From the NCBI RefSeq assembly GCF_018446385.1, contig NC_055989.1, forward strand, positions 133,203,004 to 133,267,003: a stretch of DNA of 64,000 bases, in the 5' to 3' direction. The DNA is from Zingiber officinale. Taxonomy: Eukaryota > Streptophyta > Magnoliopsida > Zingiberales > Zingiberaceae. The notes beneath the pieces are model-generated. The model was not told the origin of the DNA. It saw nothing but the letters and a program-made list of their open reading frames with translations, and did no database searches. Positions 58,581 to 64,000 of this stretch are shown piece by piece. How positions within the stretch are numbered: the stretch's first letter is position 1; every line of letters begins with the position of its first letter. Both the position numbers and the translations under genes were made by a program.

Positions 58581-60201
58581 GTTTTAGCTCCCCCTGGATC
58601 ATAACCTCGATAAAGTTTATTGAGGTAATGTATTTGATCCTTAAGAACCCAATAATGTCCAAGTCCAACTTGATTGATCAGGTTGGACTTGGCAACCCAT
58701 GCTTGGACCATTTTTCTATTTGGTTTGTTTATTAAGGATAGGTAAGATTTATACTTCTTTTTATATCCTAGTCCAGTTCGATTGTAGATTGCCCTTTGAG
58801 TTCCAAGAATTAAGTCAAGATTCTTGGATCCCAAGGAAAATCGCTCTAGAGTTGTTTTCAAATCCTTTACTTGACTTTTCAGATTGGAATTCTCTTCCTC
58901 AAGTTTTTGAACTTGAGTTGAGGTTCCAGTCTGAACTTGATCAGTTAAGGATTCGTTGTTAGGCGTTTCTTTAAGGAGTGTTGCCTCCTTTAGAAGCGCT
59001 TTAATTCGAATCTTAGACTTAGCTACTTTATGCATTAAATAATTAATTAAACTATATAAATGACTTTTACTTACAGAGGGGTTCGGCCCTTCGGAAACGG
59101 ATGCGGATCCGTGACTTTTCTCGGACTCGGCTTCCGATTCGTCCTCACTTCCGGATCCGTTGGTGTAGTCCCTGGCTGTCAAGGCGAGAAAGTTCGTCTG
59201 TTCCAGTTCTTCGTCGTCGGATTCCTCGGAAGAAGACTCGTCCCATGTTGCCTTCAATGCCTTCTTTCTTTTGGGTTTCTTTGAATCCTTCTGGTTCGGG
59301 CAATTTACCTTGATGTGACCCTTCTGATTGCACCCATAGCAGGTCACTTCGAATTTAACCTTCGAGCTTGGTTGGACTTCTTTAGACTGAATGACCTTTC
59401 TGAGATCCTTTTTGTTGAAGCCCTTCTTTTTGCAGAGCTTCTTTACTAAGTTGACTATCTCGGTTGTAAGTTCATCATCATCTTCCGAATCTGGTTCTTC
59501 TTCTGACTCAGGTTCGGTTCTTCGCTTGATTTTTGACTCACGCGATCTCCCTGTTCCTGCAACCAAAGTCAACCCTTTCTCGGTCGGGCGTGCATTAGTC
59601 TGTTCGTGAAGTTCGAATTCAGCAAACAGTTCATCTAATTTAATGGTAGATAAGTCCTTGGAGACCTTGTAGGCATCTACCATGGATGCCCACAAGGTGT
59701 TCCTTGGAAAGGCGTTTAGAGAATACCTTATGATGTCCCGGTTGTCTACCTTCTGTCCAATTGCATGAAGACCATTGAGCAGATCTTGAATCCGGGCATG
59801 GAGTTGGGCAGCTGTTTCACCTTCCTGCAATTTGATGTTAAATAATTTATTAAAAATTAAGTCTCTTTTACTTACTTTGGTGTCGGATGTCCTTTCGTGA
59901 AGTTCAATAAGCTTCTCCCATAGTTCTTTGGCACTGTTGAAGGGGTCGACGCGGTTGAGTTCTTCTTTTGATAGGCCACACTGGAGGGTGCAGGTTGCCT
60001 TGGCATTAAAGTTGCATCCCAGTCCTCGTACGGTAGTGGTTTGCCGGCGCTGTCAGATGGTAGTTTGAATCCGGTTTTGACAATCATCCAGACTTCAAAG
60101 TGAGTCTGGAGATATGCCTCCATCCGACCTTTCCAGTACTCGAAGTCGTCTCCGGTGAATAGTGGAGGGCGGGCAGTACTATAGCCTTCTTGAAGGGCCA
60201 T
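58562..60201 (-). pseudogene. SIRE-like Copia gag, near-intact with one frameshift
   Basis: Starts at 60201 (MALQEGYSTARPPLFTGDDF), with the WKGRMEAYLQ segment typical of plant Copia Gag. The frame slips near 60010, where a T run seems one base short, and the family sequence continues in another frame through KELWEKLIELHE-type sequence into an uninterrupted 58562-59830. That part has the UBN2-like region (EGETAAQLHARIQDLLNGL), a complete CCHC knuckle (CYGCNQKGHIKVNC), an acidic stretch (ESSSEESDDEELE) and a coiled coil (QVQKLEEENSNLKSQVKDLK). It ends TKIKIQ-N with no pol behind it. Gag would package element RNA. A sequencing or assembly slip in the T run is possible. Confidence 0.85.
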
Positions 60202-60451
60202 TTCAGTTTTACCTAAAGCGAAAAACAACCACAAAAAAAATGTCCCAGGACTTGGTCCTGGCTTAGTAGTGCGGTAGAAGAAAAAAAATGGATCTCGAAC
60301 TCGGGTGGTGTTGCACCAATTCTGAGAAAAACCGATTCGAGGGAAAAAGAATTAGAATATAGCTATGAGGCTAAATTCTAATCGACTCCGAAAAAAAAAA
60401 TAACACGAAAAAATATTTTGAATGGTGGTTGCACCGATTCAAAATGACCCT

Positions 60452-60463
60452 GCTCTGATACCA
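60452..60463 (-). other. Primer-binding site (tRNA-iMet), exact
   Basis: TGGTATCAGAGC on the minus strand, 2 bases inside the LTR that starts at 60466. Confidence 0.9.
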
Positions 60464-60465
60464 AT

Positions 60466-61542
60466 TGATGGATCGAAAGTGCTAGAGGGGGGGGGGTGAA
60501 TAGCGCTCGTGGCTATTTTAACGATTTTAAACACAGAATAGAAACACAGTGGAAAGTAAAATCAAACACACAGAGACGCAGGTGTTTTACTTCGTTCGGA
60601 GCCTATGACGACTCCTACTCGAAGGCCCGCGGTCCTTGACCGCTTTCGGTGGGCAACAACTATATATCGGAAAGATTACAATTAGAATTACAATTAATGC
60701 AATAAGTAAACTAATACCAACAACAAAAGATCGAAGAGTCTGAGCTTCAGGTTGTCGACGTCGAGTAGTAGCACTTCAAGGTCGTCTCGTTGGCAGCACT
60801 TCACAAAAGAAAGCTTGGAATTCGTTGTTCTTTGAAGCTGCACCTCAACCCTCCTTTTATATGCGGTTCCGGGCGCCTGGATCCCTTCCGGGCACCTGGA
60901 GTGTGACGTGGCCGACCAACCAGGATGCTCCACGTGGCGAAGTCGCGGCAGGGATAAAGTTTGGTCCCGGGCGCCCGGACCACCTTTTTCCAGCAGGTTC
61001 CTCACCTGCAAAACAAGGTTAGTCCGAACAAAATCCCCTGCAAGACAGTGTTAGAATCTGATAAAACACAGTAAGGAATAACTGACAGTCTTCGGACTGT
61101 CCGAGTCTGACTTCAGATTCCCAACCGGAAACCCTAGGTCAACCTGACGCCTACTGTTCCCTCTACGGGGAACGCGTCCTCACCTACTCCCCTCAGGAGA
61201 GATTACCTGATGCCAGTCCGGTCCTCCAGACCGACTGGACTTACCGCCTAGGGTTACCACCCCCTAGGACCTAGGGTTACTGCCCCCTAGGGTTTTTCTC
61301 CACCTAGGGTTACCGCCCCCTAGGACCTAAGGTTACCGCCCCTTAGGGTTTTCCTCCACCTAGGGTTACCGCCCCCTAGGACCTAAGGTTACCACCCCTT
61401 AGGGTTTTCCCTTTGCCTAACCGCAGCTAGGACTTTCCTGAAACACTTATTCAAACATGTTAGATCACACACTAACTTAACTTTGAATCCTTTGTCATTA
61501 TCAAAACTAAGGTTCGATCGTCGGATGCTTCCCGCACCAACA
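60466..61542 (-). repeat. SIRE-like 5' LTR, complete, 1077 bp
   Basis: Starts TGATGG and ends CCAACA on the plus strand. It contains an 11-G run (60488-60498 region), the minus-facing TATA box at 60851-60864, GGGCGCCCGG-type blocks, and at 61240-61410 an array of cctagggttaccgcccc and cctaaggttaccgcccc units. Confidence 0.9.
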
Positions 61543-61578
61543 CAAGTTTTTTGTTTATATTGCGTGCTAGGTTCTTAA

Positions 61579-62639
61579 ATGGCCTATGAAGATGGATACA
61601 ACACCGCAAGCCTACCACTCTTGTCCAGCGAAAATTTTGGTTACTGGAAAGACCAGATGGAGCACTAACTGAAAACCCAAGTGGAGACATGGACCATAGT
61701 CTAGATCGGACTCATCCTCCCAACTGAAGAAGGTGTATCCATCACCTATGACAAGTGGGATGCACAAACGATAAGAAACTTTGAGACAATGCAAAGGCAA
61801 CATGTATTCTCCTAGGGGGACTATCAAATTCAGATCTTGATCGAGTCGGAAGGTTCGACACTGCTAAAAAGCTTTGGGAAAAACTACTCAAACTTCATGA
61901 GATTCCTTCAGAGTCAGAAATTGAACAAGACTGCGAACCCAAATACGAATCTCCAGAGTCAACCTCCGAACCAGACTCAGAAGAATCAGATCAGACCGAT
62001 TTCATAGCACTAATGGCCAGAGAGGAAATTGCTGAATCTGAGTCTGAACTCGAGGTGGCAACAGTCAAGGGGGAGGATCCTGTCATGAATTTGAGAGGTA
62101 AGATTGTAAATTCAAAATGCAAATGTCACATAACTTGTTTTAAGTGTAGGGAGAGAGGGCACTATAAAAACGAGTGTCCTACTCATAAGACTCGGCCGGT
62201 ACAATTGAAGAAGAAGGAGAAAATGATCAAAAGAGGGAAGGAACAAATTAAATGCTCCAAATGCAAACAAATGGGTCACTGCAAAAGACAATGCCCAGAA
62301 AGAAGACCCAAGAATCCAGAGGAAGAAATCAAGGTTAGTACATTTATATTATATGAAAATCCAGTTTTTGCAACACATGATTGCACTAGTTTAACTAATC
62401 CTGCTCGCTCTAGTATAGATTTCTCTTCAAAATTAGATATGCATGCTAATAATGTAATGAATAAAATTAATTCAAATAAAAATAAGAAATTAACTTTAAG
62501 AAAATTAGGAATACAAAATAATATTTTAAAAGATAAAATTGATAAATTAGAGAAGATTATTAATAATTTAGTCAAATCACAAAATCTAGACTTAGATTAC
62601 AAGTCTAAAGTAAAACTTAAATACTACGAAACAAGCTAA
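61579..62639 (+). pseudogene. Copia gag with two zinc knuckles, broken in its N-terminal half
   Basis: Starts MAYEDGYNTASLPLLSSENF and keeps FGYWKDQME, then meets stops near 61665 and 61702 and a shift after about 61810. Traces of the KKLWEKLLKLHE-type segment remain in another frame. From 62013 the frame is open to 62639, with two CCHC knuckles (CFKCRERGHYKNEC and CSKCKQMGHCKRQC) separated by a basic linker. A coiled-coil-like tail follows (LGIQNNILKDKIDKLEKIIN). Two knuckles differ from the single one in the neighbour's Gag. Confidence 0.8.
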
Positions 62640-62744
62640 AAAGGAAATCAAATTAAATAAACTTAAAATTTAAATTAAATTAAAATTCAAAATTAAATTC
62701 AAAATTAATTCAACTTAAATCAAATAAAAATAGAAGGAGGATCC

Positions 62745-63260
62745 AGAATAGCTGGCACCCCCAACTAAATTACCCGACTGGGTAACCGAACTTAATCTAC
62801 CCGAAATGGGTAAACAAGAGTAGATTACCCGGCAGGGTAATTAAGGTTAGATAAAATGGGCTAGGTTTAACTTGACTCACGGTACTGGTGAAGTTTTTGG
62901 ATGATAGTACGTTAGGAAAGCTTGGACATCGCATGTCTAGAAAGATATGACTTCGACTTGGTGCATTTGGCCAAGTGGAACTGACCGAAGCTACCCTTAA
63001 ATGGATCATAACTAGTTAGACCAAGGTTTAGTATTAAGTTCAAAAGGTAGGACTATTTGGAAAACCTCGAAGGCATGGTTACTTTAATGAGTTCCTTGTG
63101 ACTCACCATAGCCCAGAAGTTTATCCAAAGAATGCTTACTTGTTGAACCAAAAGCAAAACCTGAATCTAACACAAAGTTAAACCAAACCCTTAAATTGAA
63201 CCATAATTCATCTCACAAAAAATTATAGGATTCCCTGATTAAAAATTTAGATCGGGTGAG
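62745..63260 (+). repeat. Conserved post-gag segment with three palindromes
   Basis: Partner of 57790-58310. Palindromes: 62770-62785 (TTACCCGACTGGGTAA), 62798-62812 (TACCCGAAATGGGTA) and 62825-62840 (TTACCCGGCAGGGTAA). No good open frame. Confidence 0.85.
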
Positions 63261-63359
63261 ATGACTAAGGAATTTAAAATTCAAATTCAGAATCAAATTA
63301 GTAACAATAATTAATTCAAATTCAAAATTAAATTCATAATTAATATTTCTTTTCAAATT

Positions 63360-64000
63360 CAATTTTTTTTTTTAAAAAAAATTATTTTAAAAATATTTTC
63401 AAACTTAATTTAAAAATTATTAGAAAAATCTATTTAAAAATTATTTTAAAAATCTTTTAAAACTTAATTTCAGTTTCAAAATTATTTGAAAAATTATTTA
63501 AAAAAATAAAAACTATTGCAAAAATTATTTTAAAAATCCTTTTAAAAATTATTTTAAAAACTATTTCAAAAATTCTTTTAAAAATCCTTTTAAAAATTAT
63601 TTTAAAAACTATTTCAAAATCCTTTTAAAAATCCTTTTAAAAATTATTTTAAAAACTATTTCAAAATCTTTTAAAAAAACTATTTTAAAAACTATTTGAA
63701 AAATTCTGTTAAAAATCTTTTTAAAAATTATTTTAAAAACTATTTCAAAATCCTTTTAAAAATTATTTTAAAAACTATTTCAAAATCCTTTTAAAAAATA
63801 TTTGAAAAACTTATTTGAAAATCCTTTTAAAAATTATTTCAAAATTCTTTGAAAAATTTATTTTAAAAATCCTTTTAAAAATTATTTGAAAAACTTATTT
63901 GAAAATCCTTTGAAAAATCTTTGAAAAACTTATTTGAAAATCCTTTGAAAAAATTATTGAAAAACTTATTTGAAAATCCTTTGAAAAATATTTGAAAAAA
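63360..64000. repeat. AT tandem repeat array, reaches the window edge
   Basis: Words such as aaaaatccttttaaaaatta and aaaactatttcaaaa recur every 20-35 bp, drifting to gaaaaacttatttgaaaatc in the last 150 bp. It stands in the place of the ttttgaa array of the neighbouring element, downstream of gag. Confidence 0.85.

Larger units (their letters stand above)
53979..61542 (-). mobile_element. SIRE-like Copia element without pol, carrying an intact extra gene
   Basis: Minus orientation. The 5' LTR is 60466-61542 with a perfect primer site (60452-60463). Gag follows (60201-58562), then a conserved non-coding segment (58310-57790), an extra gene (57312-55988), an AT-rich stretch, a purine tract (read as agagggagat) and the 3' LTR (54573-53979), cut at its outer end. 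No protease, integrase, reverse transcriptase or RNase H is found. It would depend on a relative for enzymes. Gag is close to intact, with one frameshift, and the LTRs are very similar over their shared 595 bp, so the insertion is fairly young. Confidence 0.85.
61543..64000 (+). mobile_element. Second gag-bearing Copia relative, plus orientation, incomplete
   Basis: Directly beyond the SIRE-like LTR a plus-strand gag begins 37 bases later. It is followed by the same post-gag segment as in the neighbouring element (inverted) and then by AT tandem repeats to the window edge. No primer site or 5' LTR precedes the gag, so the SIRE-like insertion probably cut it. No pol is seen in the part visible. 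Confidence 0.75.

Overview
This is nuclear DNA of a flowering plant. Genes are split by GT-AG introns, the landscape is AT-rich, and LTR retrotransposons, a LINE and MITE-like elements are nested in one another. The gene and element styles suggest a monocot, perhaps a Zingiberales-type genome, but the species cannot be fixed from sequence alone.

Only two host genes look intact, both on the + strand: a six-exon PBL16-like receptor-like cytoplasmic kinase (19608-23230, 384 codons after splicing) and a five-coding-exon Pumilio/PUF RNA-binding protein (25852-28224, 675 codons). Two host genes are dead. An LRR-plus-kinase gene on the minus strand (about 5960-14068) is reduced to a few exons and has a complete Copia element with a 5-bp target duplication between its surviving parts. 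A FAR1/FRS-like gene (about 36970-37782, minus) has a broken SWIM zinc finger.

Layout: 1-573 AT-rich plus a 22-23 bp minisatellite; 572-4532 minus-strand Copia-type element with gag remnants only; 4533-15333 dead LRR-kinase gene, Copia insert and two abutting inverted-repeat elements; 15334-19600 AT-rich intergenic with an LTR fragment; 19608-28224 the two live genes; 28790-30886 decayed LINE cut off by an LTR; 30887-36405 5'-truncated Ty3/gypsy (Tat-like) element with integrase on the minus strand and a Transposase_28-type extra gene on the plus strand; 36406-38307 FAR1 pseudogene and two LTR shards; 38308-53978 an LTR-internal-LTR-internal-LTR Copia array with 2.6-kb LTRs; 53979-61542 a SIRE-like, pol-less Copia element; 61543-64000 a second gag-bearing relative in the opposite orientation, running off the window.

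The most interesting object is the element at 53979-61542. It has gag, a perfect tRNA-iMet type primer site and a purine tract, but no pol. In place of pol it carries an intact 414-codon gene (55988-57312) with its own TATA box, a short first exon and an intron, ending in three 11-residue coiled-coil repeats. The promoter of that gene resembles the element's own LTR promoter (GGGCGCCCGG blocks just upstream of the TATA box). A conserved post-gag segment with three consecutive ACCC/GGGT palindromes is shared, in inverted orientation, with the relative at 61543-64000. The unrelated gypsy element at 30887-36405 independently carries an accessory gene with a TATA box and introns.
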